Shown here piece by piece: positions 1-26,200 of a DNA stretch of 64,000 bases. This stretch comes from Oryzias latipes (taxonomy: Eukaryota; Chordata; Actinopteri; Beloniformes; Adrianichthyidae). A model generated the notes under the pieces. The model made no database searches. It saw nothing but the letters and a program-made list of their open reading frames with translations, and was not told where the DNA came from. Each line of letters opens with the position of its first letter. The first letter of the stretch is position 1. The stretch lies in the NCBI RefSeq assembly GCF_002234675.1, contig NC_019876.2:21317161-21381160 (forward strand), in the 5' to 3' direction. Both the position numbers and the translations under genes were made by a program.

Positions 1-11958
<11,958 letters not shown>

Positions 11959-12059
11959 GGCGAGCGCTCTGCTGCGAACTCCAGCTCCCGGCTTGGCCTC
12001 CCCAGCAGGCCGGATGAGGATGATGATGATGGTGAGCTAACAACAACGCACTTTCCTTC

Positions 12060-12115
12060 CACGCCTGCCGAGGTCCGAACGGCACTGACTGCAGATGCGC
12101 TCGGCTTTATAAGAA
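12060..12115 (-). promoter_or_regulatory. supt16h core promoter with TATA-like box
   Basis: On the minus strand the sequence TTATAAAG occurs at 12105-12112, about 150 bp upstream of the supt16h ATG (11958) and inside a GC-rich block (11890-12130). This fits a TATA-type start near 12080 with a short 5' UTR that runs through a CAT-repeat stretch (12015-12030). The position of transcription start is inferred, not seen. Confidence 0.45.
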
Positions 12116-12479
12116 CCGCAACCTTCTAGCTACGCGCTCATGCAAGAACCAGCGACGGGTTAAGAAAATGATCAAAATTACTCAAATTCAAACTGTTCAT
12201 CTACCACTGTTTTCATACACCAATCAGTTATAATTAGACGCTCACCCCTCCCTCTCTACAGTCCGAGCCTTTTCCCTCCCCCTCTGTGCATATTCATCAT
12301 TGAGATCAGTATACTTATCCACTAAATCTCCATGGTAACCATTGAATAAAAGTGTAAAGTAAGCCTAACAGAATTCAAAATAAAACTGCCATTTTTATTT
12401 TACTTCAACGCGTTTAATACATTTATTTTATTCATAATGACGTATTTTGTTGTAAACCGCAGTGTCGCCACAGCGCCCC

Positions 12480-12620
12480 CTGCCGTGTGTTGACTATCAA
12501 TCTTTCCCGCCACGAAGGACCTTTCCCGCCACCATCTTCGAAAGGTTCTGCTGACGTAAATCTCGCGATACCACGTCCACTTGGCAGCCTCCAAGATTTG
12601 CGGGGGAAATTCAACAAGTT
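12480..12620 (-). promoter_or_regulatory. Orphan promoter-like block with E2F, CRE and CGCG motifs
   Basis: Two exact TTTCCCGCC E2F-type sites lie at 503-511 and 522-530 of the 12 kb stretch (12503-12511, 12522-12530). A CRE-like TGACGTAA is at 12552-12559 and TCTCGCGATA at 12561-12570, one end base off the TCTCGCGAGA motif. The block is 0.5 kb upstream of the supt16h ATG and in AT-rich surroundings. On the minus strand it holds AAGATGGTGGCGGGAAAG followed by a possible GTCCTT donor. It could be a distal supt16h promoter or drive an unannotated transcript. Confidence 0.4.
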
Positions 12621-14259
12621 TTTTTTATTGAATCATTGTAAAATGTTAAAATCAAGACGTCTCCATCTTCAGAAAAACACTATCATGTCATGTTGAAACA
12701 ACAGTAAAGGAACACATAGAGCACATCAAAACTCTGAACTCTTACATGAAATCAATTAAATGAAAAAATAAAATAAATAAAACAAAAGTTGTGAGGGGTT
12801 TAATCTAAGAGTTTAAACAATTGTAGCATATAGTAGCATATTGGATTTTTTTTCTTCTCCTTGCGGTGTTGGTATCTTGGTTATAACTTATATAACCGAT
12901 TTATATGGGGTTTCATCTTAAAGAGTTTGCAGTTGTGGAAAAATTATTTTGTGGTTCAAATCAATCCTTTGATCATGAAGTCTTAATTTTTATTACTCAA
13001 GTACATTTTATTTCTAACAGAATTTCAATTTAAACAGTCTATTGTAATATTTTCACCTGTCAACCAATTATGAAAAAAAAAGTTTTTTTTAAAAAAAGCC
13101 TTGCAAAAAATAGACAAGGGTGAAAATCTAAATGCTGTTGAAGTTAATTTTTTTTTAATAAAGGTTAATAAATTAACATTAAAGCTTAGAATCAAACCAT
13201 TGACTGTAAATGAGAACTGGATCAAGTGAGTGTGATATCACCCATAGAACATGACTTGCTTCTGTTTCCAATGAATTAAGGCTCATTCGGCTGCTAATTT
13301 TTTGATATACGGCTGTCGTGATGTTGGAACCAGACAATCGGTAAGCAGCGATTGGTCAAGTTGGCCTAAGTTTACATTTCTATGCTGACCCATACAGTCA
13401 ATGAATCAAACTAAATTGGTTCTTGATCTGCAATCATGAGGTCAAAATGTATATTACAACATAAAATATTTTATTTCATGATTAAAAACATTTCCATGAT
13501 ATGTACAATAAATCAGACCAATAACTGCATCAATAAGTCTCATTGGGAAGTTTTATTTTTTCAAAGCATTTAGTCTCTGTTGGACTACTTTCACAGCCAA
13601 ACGCGATTGATGTTTGCAAAGAAAACAACTGTTTTTCCCTCATGGTAAGTAGTGTTGTCAGAGCTGACCTCTTTTAATTTAAATTTACCTCTTCAAAAAA
13701 AAGACCTTTGAGCACAAATCTCCCCTTAAAAGCAAACTTGGCATGAAATTTAAAAAGGGATTCATGAGAACAGAAAGGTTAGCACCTGTTAGAATCTTCA
13801 TGAAGCCGAGCTGGACTTTTGTCCTCCTCGCTCTCTTTCAGCTTCTAGGGCTTTGTGCAGTTGTTGGTCTTTTCTCATCAACACAAACACAGCCACCCAA
13901 ACAACACAACTCTTCACATTGATTAGTTCTCATAGTAACAGTAAAGGGAAGATTATACACACAAAGTTGAGTTTTTAAAGCACCTAAAAATAAAGAATTC
14001 ATCCACAACAATATTTTCTTTTTTTTTGCAAAACAATTAAAAACACCAGAAGTTCATAATTTGTTGAGTCTGAAGTTGAAATGATCAGTGGCCATCATCA
14101 TAATTGCAGTGTTTGAAACCAAAGAGTTTCTGCAGAAAAGAGGTGGTGAAGATCTTCTGCTCAGCGTTTGTCCCCGCGCTGACAGGACGACGGGAGTCAG
14201 CTGTCGGGTGCCCCTGAGTCGGACTCTGTCTGTGCTCGGCTGTCAGGTTTGTCCTGGTC
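12621..14259. other. AT-rich spacer between supt16h and tox4, mostly featureless
   Basis: No coding exon is recognisable. 13195-13400 contains an R2-family repeat (gactgtaaatgagaactgga, gatgttggaaccagacaatc). The final 300 bp or so should include the tox4 3' UTR, since the tox4 stop is at 14260-14262 on the minus strand. No clear polyadenylation signal could be assigned. Confidence 0.5.
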
Positions 14260-17200
14260 CTATGTGACGGTGGTGGAGCTCTGCCCGCGGATAGCACACC
14301 AGGCCATGAACACGTCTCTGCAGAGCCGCCAGGAGAAGATGAGAAAAGAAAACGTGTGACGTTTGAGTGTCTTACAGAACCCAGAAAAGCAATTCACCAA
14401 AGTAGCATAAGGAGATTCAGGATAAGCTCAAGATGCTGACTTGATCTAGAATCTTTACAACCTTTTGAATTATTATTATTATTTTAAACATTTTGATTTT
14501 AAAAGTAAAGATATGTGTGTGTGTATGTGTGTGTGTGTGTGTGGGGGGGGGTGTCAGCTACAAATTCTGCAAGTTTTTCCACTTTAAAAATTGAAATTAG
14601 TCTGTAATGTTCATCATAGAAACGCTTAATCTGTGACAATCCAGGAAATCCCATTATAGGATTTAGAAATTATTTCTTTGTATAATGTTGCAGGAGATAA
14701 GTATTTGGTCAACAGCAAAAGTTTACCTCAATTCTTTGTGATGTAACCCTGGTTGTCAATAGCTGCGTATCCATTGACTATTAAATTGCGCAAATTGGAT
14801 TTGCGATAATAAGGAGCTCTCCGCTCCATGGCTGGAATGAGACGCAGACGTCTCCTTTGACAGGTGAAGATGAGCGCTAGAGATGGCAGAAATTTGAATG
14901 CATCTGCTGTCAAATTATCATTTTATTAGTTGAAATATTGTTCACATCCATCGCCATGTTTTTGAATGACTTATCGATTAAGTTGGTTTGTGTTTATTCC
15001 CATAATTATAATTTAATGGAAACAATCTGACTGTGAAATCTTGTTTTTTCAATATTTTTATAATTTTGAAAAGGGTTTGCACATATGTGTAATTGAAAAA
15101 CAGAGACAATGACAGAGGTCAAAGGTTTCCTGTAGGTCTATTAAAAAGATTGACATTGTAGCTGCTATTCTGGTCCATTCTTCCATTCAGATCTTCTCAA
15201 GAGCTGTCATATCTTGGGGCTGTAGCTGGACAAGTTTTTTCGCAGCGGAACATGAACAAACCCCCTTCGGGACCGCATATCCGCGGGTCTTACGTTCCTA
15301 ACATTGACCTAATCCTAACTTTGACATTTGAAGACGTAATAATTGTTGTTAAAAGTGGTTTTAACGTCTCAAAAGAATGGTAAAGCCACCCAGACGTTGA
15401 CGCATTTTGCAGTACGGATTGGATACCCACACCTGCCTTTCTCTGCAACCGTGATCAGATTTGTTGAAGAAAGGAGAAAAGCCTGTGTTGTGGAATTAGT
15501 GTGTGCGTGTTTATGAGATGACGCTTGCGTGCTGCAGGAAAGAGGGGGGAAGAGCGCAAGATTGAGAATGATTATGTTATCCTGGAAATTATCCTGCTCT
15601 GGATCAGATTAGATGGATCAAACCTTTACATTGACTTGATTCAGGCTCTTATTCTATGTGTGTGCAGCTAAACCTGATCTAAATGGAGCTGACATGGTTT
15701 TGATGTTGGAAAACGGGAAGATGATTTCGGGTTTGACTGATTGGGATTTTGTGCAAACATCTTGTTTTCTGTGAACAAACCTGCAGTGGGTGGCCACACA
15801 CTCGTTGCTGCAGTACTCCCGGTCCCAGTCTTTACTCTCCACCGCGGGGTTTGTGCAGCCCGCTCGAACGCAGATGTTTGGACTGGAGGTGGAGGTTATG
15901 CTGGGGGCGGGGGCCACGCTCACCTCCACCTCCATCTGAGGGTGAGGAGAAACAGAGTTGGGATGATGTGTGTCAACCTACAGCCAGAATCCTTTCAGAC
16001 ACTTGTTGGACCCACCCCCTCCTCTGGTTCTGCCACGTCCTCCCCTCTTGTCAGCATGGCGCCGCTCTGTCCCACCTGCACCACCATGCCCGAGGGAGAC
16101 GCTGCCCCCTCACCCACTGACGTCACTGCGATTGCAGAGTCCGACTGCCGGGACGAAGGAATGACCTTAAATTGTAGTGGGGGTGGGGCAGTGGTGGCAG
16201 CTGTGCCCCCGCCCCGTGGTTTGGGCTGCAGAGGCGGAGGGGCCTGGGCGTGTACCATCTGCTGCAGCCGTGGAGGGGGCGGGGTGTTCTGCCTGTGCTG
16301 CAGCGGCGGTGGCTGGCGGGACGACGGGGCAGCAGTGGCAGTGACAGACACTCCCCCGGAGGGCAGCGGCGTCTGCTTAATGATGATCTTTGTGACAGTG
16401 GGGGGGTTGGGCGTGGTGCTGGGGGGTGGGGCCTGGGGCTTGATGGCACCGGTGCGGGAGCGCGTGGTGACCTGCGGCAGGTCCAGGATGATGTTGGAGG
16501 TGCAGATGTTGGTGATGGTGTTCTCTTCTGGGTTGTAGTGCTGTGACCTGGGGGCACGGGGGGCTGGAGGTGTGGCAGGTGCAGCGGGGACTGCAGGAGC
16601 AGCGACGGGGACAGGGGCTGGAGGTGGGGGCGATGGAGCGGTGTCCATGACTTCTATGGGGGCCTGAGGAGAGCAGATTAGTCAGTTGTGAGACTCATCT
16701 GAGCGCAGATGACAGCAACATTAAAAACACATGCCAAAAGGGGTCTGGCCCCCCAGTACCCAAAGGAGAAACAAACACCGGTCTGTTTCAGTAAAAGGTT
16801 TTTGCTTCAGGAACAGAAGTATGAAAAACTTGTCGCTTCTAAAAGAATCAGCTGTTCTGCTGGGCACACACAAAAAATTAAAAATGTTTGTTTTATGAAC
16901 GAAGGCTTTCTTTAAAGATTCACTCAAATAAAATTATGGTTTTGTTGTTTTTAACATGTTATTGTAGCATTTTTCTAATGAGGGAGGATACATATAAAGA
17001 AATTGAAGCCTGCATTGCATTTCTGAATATTTCTTTGATCAAATCGTTGTGAATCAGGAGCAGATGAAAAAATGCCATTTGAAAAAGCTTGTAGTTGTTA
17101 CATAGAAAATACGCTGGGTGGTCCACAAGCTGCTCCACTTTCTGATGCGTCCGCTTGTAGACTAATAGATCCGTGTGCGTCTTTGTTTTCCTCGTGTGAG

Positions 17201-20200
17201 CTGGCATCCGGCTCTAAACTGTACGGCTGAATAGTCTTTTTTTTTTTGCACCAGTAGTGTGTTGGGGGCTGTTGGCTTGCAGGTGAGAGTGTAAACAGAG
17301 AGCTTTCAGAGGGGATATTGTTGCTCCACCCACATCTCAGAAGTAAATTTCTAATACACTCCTGCCGCTCTGCAGAAACTATGTCCCAGAAAATGAAATG
17401 ATTTTGGCTAAAAACAACATAACCATAAATAAAAGACCACTTTGAAAATAGATCAAAGGGACTTTAACAAAATAATATTCTTTACTTAGTTTTGCTTCAG
17501 AAAAAGATGGGGGGGTGGGGTAGCTTAAATGTTTCCTTCTCTGTTTTCTTTGACAATTTTTTTTTGTGGGAATGCATTTTTTTTCAGAGATTAAAGGAAT
17601 GGATACAAACCTGTTGAAATTTGGGCCTCTGGTCTAGTTTTGAGAATAAAGTGTACAATTTTTTTATTCTACAGTTGTTTTTTATTTTAGAACTCTCAAC
17701 TCATTCATAAAAAGCTTTTTCTGCAGCTTTCAACTGTAGCAAAGTTGGTGTTCAGTGTTCCTTCATTTATCATGGGAGTTATGCTCTAAAAATCCACAAA
17801 GTAGGTAGATGTTTTAAAGCCCTCACTACACACTTCCAACACTTTCTTTTGACAGACATGAACATTTTCACACTTTTCCCTCTTGCTTATACTCTCAAAA
17901 CTCAAACCTTGACAGTCCAGGATTATAAAATGAAAACAAGGATGTGTTCGTGATCAAACATTTATGTAAATGTGGCAAACTGAACATAATCTGTACAAGA
18001 GACACTTCACAGAGGAGATTGATGGACAAGGTCTCCAGCCAATCAGGATGCAAACTACAGTCTGCTGTAAAAAAGAAGGTATCATGCAAAATTCCACTGA
18101 GAAAAAAATCTTCAAAACAGCAAGACCGTGCGAAAGGTAAATCATGATATAGTGAAGGCGGTTTGTTCCACGTGACCTTTTCCTGTCCTTTCTGACACCA
18201 ACCGTTTACAGCAGAATCTCCTTCCCTAACTGGTTTCTTCCAGTCTGGTGGATCGGGCAGTTTCCCGCCCAGTACAGAACAGAAACCGTTTCTGCCATGT
18301 TTCCTCACAGAGTGACATGAACATTTTTTTTTAACTGATCTAAACATTAAAGTCTAAAATCCATTGTTTGATTGGTTTGAAGAACATCACTGACCTTTAC
18401 TGAGGATCTCCATCAAACTAAGATTTCTTTTTTTTTTTTTCAAATGTGAACTTTTTTGGAGGTAATGGAGTAAAGAAGTACGGAGCCTGTGACCTGACAT
18501 GGGTAAAAAGATCAAACTAATTCGTTTCCACAAAATAATTGTGAACTTTTACACACCCCGTATTTCCAACCCGAAATTAACTTAAATGTTTTCAGTTACA
18601 TCTTTATTGTAAATGAGATAACTGGTCTAAAGCAATAATAAAATATATTTTGCCATTGCATCACTGATGGTTCCATTGACTATAGCGAGGCGATTGCTAC
18701 GCCGGGCGGCTGACTGGACGACAGACGAAAAGCTGCTGTCTGCCGTCGGAGCAGCATAGTGAGCTCCGTCTATGCTGGGCAGCAGAGCTCCGTCTATGCT
18801 GGGCAGCAGAGCTCCATCTATGCTGGGCAGCAAGCTTGTTTGCTTGTTATTCCGGCATCCAGGCAGCTGGTTGGCCGGCAGACGGTGAGCCGCTGCGGTA
18901 CGGGGAAGCAGCCAGCTCAGGCCTCCTAAATCTTACAATATTTTTCTTATTTTCATCGAGACAATAATAAATAGATCCCCTAGTTTCATTATTGTTGTTA
19001 TTTTTCCTTCTTGAATTAATGTGGGTCACAGAGACACTGATGTAGTGGTAGAGACTATAAATGAACCCAGACGAGGAGACATAATTACCGATGCTTTTAT
19101 AGAGCTTTTTAAAAGACATTAATCTGATCTCTAAACATCCTCCATGTTTAGAGATCAGATTTACATTCACATCCTCCAGAAATGTGAAGGTGTCTACTGT
19201 AAATCTGAGTATTGCTCACATCTGTGCTCATGAATGACTTATCACGTGAATTATTCTTTCGTGGGAACTAATTCATTATTTTTTTTACCCATGTCAGGTC
19301 ACAAGCTCCGTAAAAAAGAAATGATCCAGAAATAGAAGGATTCCTCCTTCCAAAAACGTTTGTGCCCCTGCTCTCACCTGGGTGGTGTTCTGGCTGTCCC
19401 GGTACTCTGCCAGCGCTTTGAAGTAATCCTTCTTGGCTGCTTCATTTTTCCTCTTGTAAACCTGGAAAACAAGGAAGGTATTTATAGAGAATCCACGCTT
19501 CACTTTTTCAGTGACGGCTGGAACCACACCCACCTGCTTCTGCTCCTCCCCCAGACTGTCCCACATGGACGCCACAATCTTGGAGACCTCTCCAAAAGTG
19601 GCGTTGGGGTTCTGCCCTTTGATAGCTGCCTGGGTGTCCCTGAAGAACAGGGCGTAGGCTGACACGGGTTTCTGAGGCTCGTTGGGGTCTTTTTTCTTCT
19701 TCCCCTTCTTCCCTCCGCCTCCCCCTTTTCTCCCAACAGATGAAGAGACATTTGTGGGCGGGGCAGAAATGGGAGACAGGGACACAGAGGGATCGAGGGA
19801 GATTACGCCAGGTGAGACGGCCAGGGAGACAGGTGACTCGACGAGGACGCTCTGATTGGAGAAGAAGACATTTATCAGAGTTAGATCAGAGGATCTGCAG
19901 ATCAGGACTCCTGAGCTCAAACCTGAACACTGACCCTCCTAAAGTCATCCACGTCGTCGTCCTGGAGCGAACTGGTGGGCGACGCCGTGGCTGATAAAGG
20001 ATTTTCAGGCGACTGGGGCTGCTGCAGTATGTTGCTCCCCCCAAGGCCAAGGCCCAGATGTGCACTGAGCTCTGATTGGTCAATAGTGGTCAGCTGACCA
20101 GAGCCTAATAACCCCTGGCCCATGTCCCCCAGCGGGACGTCAATGGTAACCGGGGAAGAGCTGCTGAACTGCGAGCCCATGGGATGACTGAGATCCTGGG

Positions 20201-23200
20201 GAGGGACAACTGTCAGTGAGACAACCCCCCAAAGAGAATTACAGACCAATCCAACACCACGTGCACTCCTCACCATTCCCAGTGAAGATCCTAGAAGGTT
20301 CCCTCCTCCAGTCTGGTTCATGACGCTCAGACCCAGGTGCTCCAGCCCCTGGGAGGGGTTGCTCACATATGTGGAGGCAAAGGAGGGGTCATCCCCCTCC
20401 ACCACGGCGTTCCCCGGTACAACCACGCTGTCCGAGGGACCTGCGTCCGACAGCTCTGAAAAATGAGACACCACGTCCGACACGGTGAGGGCCGAGTCCG
20501 GGTCCAGAGAAATGGGAGGGATCTCGAACTCCTCATCACCGAGGCTCGGGGTGTGGAACGTCTGAGCAACCAAAGGAGGAGATGAAGAACAGGGGGGGGA
20601 AAAACAGGAGACATCAGCCATGAAAAACACGAGGAAACCAATCATGATCTTTTCTAAACGTGCCAAAAACATGTCGGGGTGGGAGATTGCTCAACACTCC
20701 TGCCTGCCCTCTAAAGCTTCATTTACTGTTCATGCCTGGGCGGAGTTGGCTGTTATAGTAGGGGGTGCTGTGACCGTTTCCTTCCCTTTGTAAGAGATGC
20801 AGCAAAGATCACCTACATCACCAAATGAGATTTGTTTATGGGTGTATTCAGACTGGGAAAATCCTTTGCTTGTTTGTTGTTAAGTGAGTTCGCTTTGTTC
20901 CGGATATAGTCCTGAACCTTGCGTTTGGTCTGTATTTAAACTGCCATCAAGCGGCCCATTAGGTCACGGACCACAGCTTGTAAACCAACCATGTGACTAC
21001 AGATCTCCTCAGTCATTTGCTGGGAACTACGGGGTCGGGTCAAAACAACAAGAGAAAGACAAAGGCAGTGCTTTACCAGTCTTATCGGGGCCGCTAACTT
21101 ATTCAAACTTTATAGGTCGATTACCAGTTTTGAACGTCGAGAACAACAGTTTTTACTTGTTACTTTGGTACAGCGGAGGCATGCCAGAGGCTGTTACTGG
21201 CAAAGAGACGTGCTGCGTGTGGTTTAACTCAGAGGATACTAGCAACGGCAGTGATGAGGAGACGTCGGGTATGAAGGTACGCTGCTAAGAGTTTACGACA
21301 TGTAGATCGTCAGGAAAACAGTGTGAAGCAATGTGTATCAGGTTAAAAATAGTTTTAATGAATCGGAATTCATCCGACCACATCTCAATAAATTGCTGTG
21401 TCTCATCATTGTGGTGCTATGGTCATTGTTTTTAGAGAATTCTGTTATGGATCTACAAGGTAGCTTTTAGGATGACGTCACACAGCCGCGTAACGAGAAG
21501 CATGTAAGAAGCGTTTTCAGCTGTGTTAAAATAGACATTCACATAAATAAACAGATGGACCCTTTCTTCTGTCCGATAATACGACAATCGTTCCTCTAGA
21601 TTTGTCCCCAGCTCATCTGTTGCTTCATTCCCACTCTGTTTACATCGCTATGGTGGCCGTGTTGGTCCAGTTGTCCCGCTCTGGGAACAGATTGTATTCA
21701 GACTGAGGAATCTCAGAGCGAACCGAAGCTCAGTCTGATTGGAAATGAACCGAGACCACCTCCAAAAATGGGTCAGAGAGCGGTTCCTGTTCCCGGACCA
21801 GGGTCCGCTTGGGTGTATTCAGACTGAAAATTTGTTCCGGATTATCGGGAGAAACAAACTCTGGTTTACTTTAAGGTAACCAAATGTGTCCAGCCTGAAC
21901 AGCTTGTGTTTCAGTTATTGACTGTAAATGAGAACTTGACTGAGTGACCCCTCCCGCTGGCAGCGTACCGCATGCACCAAATCCGCGCACACAGACTGTG
22001 AGGCGCACTTCAAACTGCCCTCCTGTCAATTAAAACTTAAATGCATTTTCCTTTTCTGTTTTAAAAATTGTGCTGTTAAATAGCTGTTCATGCAACCACT
22101 TTTATTTAAAGCCAGTCCAAACATTTTTAATGAGTTCAGTTATGAATAAAAACCAAATATTTGAAAACTGAATCTATATTAAATCAGTTAAAATCATGAC
22201 CGTAATTCTTCAATGAAATCAGGAGTTTGGCAGTAAAATCCAGATCCGACTGCAGGTTGTGCACACACCACACATGATCCACATATAGGCTTGCAGGAGC
22301 ACTCCGACCTGCACGTATCTGCAGATCTGCATGTGAACACAGGCTTACACATCCCTGCATACCTGCACATGCAGTTTGCACAAGCCAGCAGATGTGCACA
22401 TGCATGTAGACCAGGGTTTGCACACGTTTAATAAACCACTGTACACAAATCACACATCAAGCTTTGAATTAAAATTAATATTCTTTTTTTTTTATATTGC
22501 TAACTATGAATCATTGACTGCATGACGCTACGTACACACAGAGTATTTGACTGCGTTCTTGAATGCTACTGGGCTACACCTACACTTGGAAGAGGCTTTG
22601 TGCAAAATGTTGGAGCGGTGCAAATCTGCTGAACCGTTTTCAGACTTTAACTTTCACAGTTCTGTTCTGATATATGAAAGACTTGGTGTGACTGTGATGT
22701 CATCCATAGAAATTGCCTGACTTTCAGCTCCGAACTAAGAAGTCAAATCAGTCGCCGATTTTTCGTGAACGCTGCCATGTTGGAACCAAAAACAGTCGGT
22801 AAGCGATGATTGGTCTGAGTCAACGTGTCTATGGTAACAATTCTCGCCAGACAGCAGTGAGCTTGTTGGAAGGGCAGACCCCTACCACTTTAAAGCGGGC
22901 TCCACGAAATCAATCAAACATTTTGAACGTTTGACGTGAGACCATGTACTTTTAAAGCATCTGACTGACCAGTTACAACTTGAATTATTTTAACTACGGA
23001 AAAAATATCATGAAAAAAATAAGTGTATTATAAATATGGTAAAAAATGTAAGTAGAGTAAGAATGGTTATCCTGACAAATATAACTGAGTAACAGCTGTG
23101 TAGTTTCTATAGAAGTCTATGGGATTTTGGCTTCTTGGAGCCAGCGGGTACTTCCTGTTTGGAGGAGTCACTCAGCCCAGCTCTCTTACAGTCAATTCTA

Positions 23201-26200
23201 CTAATGCAACTTTCCGAATCATTTTCTCATATCGCAGCAGCTCCAGCAAGTTTGAATCTCCAACACAGTCAGAGTCATCACAAACGCATGGCTTCTGTAT
23301 CTGAAGGGGATATGAAGATGTTTCCAATGGGAAGGTCCATGTCAGCTGTAGAGCTACAGTTTGGGCTTTGCATACCTCAGAGGAGGAGAGGAAAGGATGG
23401 CCCGATCCAGAGATGGTCAGGTAGTTGTCGCTGCCTCCAGGGAACTGAAATACAGAGGACCACATTCAATGTTTACACAAAAATAAGTCTATCATTTTAA
23501 TTTCTTTAACAATATCAAATATATATACATAACATATTATAGTATAACGTACTATTATTTTAAGTCTGGAGCTTTGTAAAGTTTTTTTTTTTTTTTTTTT
23601 TCAATTTCTGTCTTTTTAAATCCTAAATCGCTCTAAGGCATTTTCGTGGATGTATTACAGTTAATGGAGATTTTCCTGTATCAAGAAGTCTGGTTTTATT
23701 TGGTAGCAGATTTGCTAGAACCATCTTTCTGTGGGTAGACCCGAACCCGGAGAGAAATGGACTTCTGTCCGGTGTGACAGGAGCGTCAGCGTGCACCGGC
23801 GCCACGCGCGGGTCTCTGAAGTCACCTTGCCGTCAGAGTCAAAGCCGTTGAAGGACTGCGGATCCAGGAACTCCGAGTCTCCGTGTTGCCCGGTTCCGCC
23901 TGTCAGATCCGAGTAAAAGTTCAGGTCCATTTTCAGCAGAACCTCCCCGGAGCTACTCTTTGTATCCAGACGTTCCGGTGGCGACGGTTCGGTTGGGGCA
24001 CCACACCTCGATTCGTAGGTAAGGTTCGGTTTGATTTATGCCGGCGCCCCGAGCATGTGTGCGCGGGCAGCGGCCCCGAAATAGCCCGGAGAGCCGCCTG
24101 CGGTGGCGTGGCCGCCTGTCCTTAGTTCCACGGGTTAGCTTTAGCTTTGCCGCAAAGCTGCGGTACTGAGCCGAACACCCGCCTGCCGCTCCTCCCTCCG
24201 CGGTACGTCGAGCGGACCCACCCGCACAGGTTGGACGGCGGCACCGTTGACCCCAGCACACAAGAACAGCGGCCTCCGCGATGTCTGACAGCGGGAGAGC
24301 AGAGCGACAGCCCGGCAGAGCTCCGCGTTGGCCCGGGACAGGATGCTCAATGGAGTCAGAGACACGGATCACTGCCGAGGTTGCCAGATCCCGTGACAAA
24401 AACACGACGGAATACCCGGAAATAAAACACACACACCCCACCCAAAAACAAACAAACAAAAAGTTTAGAGGGATATTTTTATGTCTTTTAAACTGTAAAT
24501 GTACTTCGTTGTTTTGGTTTCAGTAAACCCGGTTTTATAGAATTCTTTTAATTTGAATACCTGTATTTTCTCTTAAAAGATGGATCAAAAAGCGACTTAA
24601 ATAATACCCGATACTGTCGCTTAATGAGCAAATCTGGCAACCTACTTCATAACATGAATGAGATTGAACGAAATGAGAAGCAAAACTAAAACAAAGGTTT
24701 CAGCAAAAGTAACAGTATGAATATTTTTTGTCATAAACAAACAACAAAAAATCATTCAAATCCGGTCCTCTTTTGATCTACTGTAAAAGTGTACGCAGTT
24801 GTCTTTTTATGATGGTGCCGTTTTTAGGACATGAATAGCAGAACTGAGTCAAGAAAGCAGACCTTTACAGCAGTCTAACCTGCAGGAGATGTACATATGC
24901 ATAAATATTTTTCAGTCTGCTTTAGACAATTTAATTGTGTTTTTAAAAAAGTTAGGTGGGATCCCCTTCTGTGTTAATCCTAATTCATGCCAGGGTGCCA
25001 CAGAAAAGATGAGCATTCACTTGTTTTTAAACAAAGCAGATAACAACCAGGTTAGTCTTTATAATCTTCATGCTTTGAATCATGCAAAGCTGAGGACACA
25101 CTGGAACAACGACACTATGGAGTCGATCCACATCACAGCGGGACATTTAAAAAATGTGTTTCCAAACAAGTAAAAGAGAGAAACACCTAAATGTTTTGAT
25201 TTAGTTTACTTCTGTATGTGTCCTTGTGTCCTTGCATTGACACAGCAGTTTCTGCTAGAGTGAAACTTAAATGAACACCTCTTAGGACAGCACAGGAAGG
25301 GCTGGTGAATAATTCATCTTCCAAGTCACTCATCACTTTCTCTGGCTTCACATAAGGATGTGTTCTCCCTGCAGTCCTGCACCTCCTTCACACTGATCCT
25401 TGTTCATCTGCACACAGGATTGCTGCAGTGTTCAACTTGCTGTTTCTCTTCATCACAACTCAGCTTTGCAGACTTTGTGAAGCACTGTGGAGAACCCTTA
25501 ACATTAACAAACGGAGGTCATGACTGCGACCATTTCCCCCTTAGCTGAGGACAACGTTTGACAGCACGTTGACGTTAGACTCTACTCAAAAGCGATCTAA
25601 AAGAAATCCAGCCACTGTCAGCATGTTCTCCAGAAATCAAAATCATTTGGGACCACCGTGGACTTTCTCTCTACTTACTACTATGCTTTATTCTTTCTAT
25701 ATAGAACCATAGCTCTCTACCGAGAAATACAAAAGTCTGCACAAACATCAGCCTTGTCAAATACTCTGAGTGATCAGCAGAATGTGCCTGCATGGGCACT
25801 CCAAGGAGAACACTTATACTTTTATGTTCTTAATTTGAATGAAAAAGACCTTCACGCCAAGAACTAAACATGTTACTTTATACACCGCTTATCAGATTTA
25901 AAGACTAGTTCTGATGTAAGCACCTTCATACACTAATAAATGATTACATTTGATATTGTCTTTTTTTTAAAACATGTATTTATTACCAACTGTTTGTTGC
26001 TTATGAGAGTCAACGTTATCATTCTGGGACTATGAGCTGCTTCATGTAACTTTAAATTGTCTTTCAGGCACATTGAAGTTATTAATTAAATAATCCCTTC
26101 TTTTATTTTGGAAGTCCAGAGCGGAAGTTGTCTGCCGCTGCGATTCAACGACTAAAACCTGAATTTATTTACTTGTATTGTTAAAATCTTTTTTAATTTT

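Noticed and set aside
15741..16538. 265-codon plus-strand open frame
   Set aside because: It is the antisense of the Pro/Ala-rich tox4 exon 7; GC-rich low complexity keeps both strands open. No start context or splice partner.
19121..19161. Pre-miRNA
   Set aside because: An 18-bp stem with a 5-nt loop is too short for a standard Drosha/Dicer substrate, and it abuts a dispersed repeat.
24147..24526. GC-rich frames near 24.2-24.5 kb on both strands
   Set aside because: They fall in the CpG-rich 5' region of the proximal tox4 exon and show no conserved protein.
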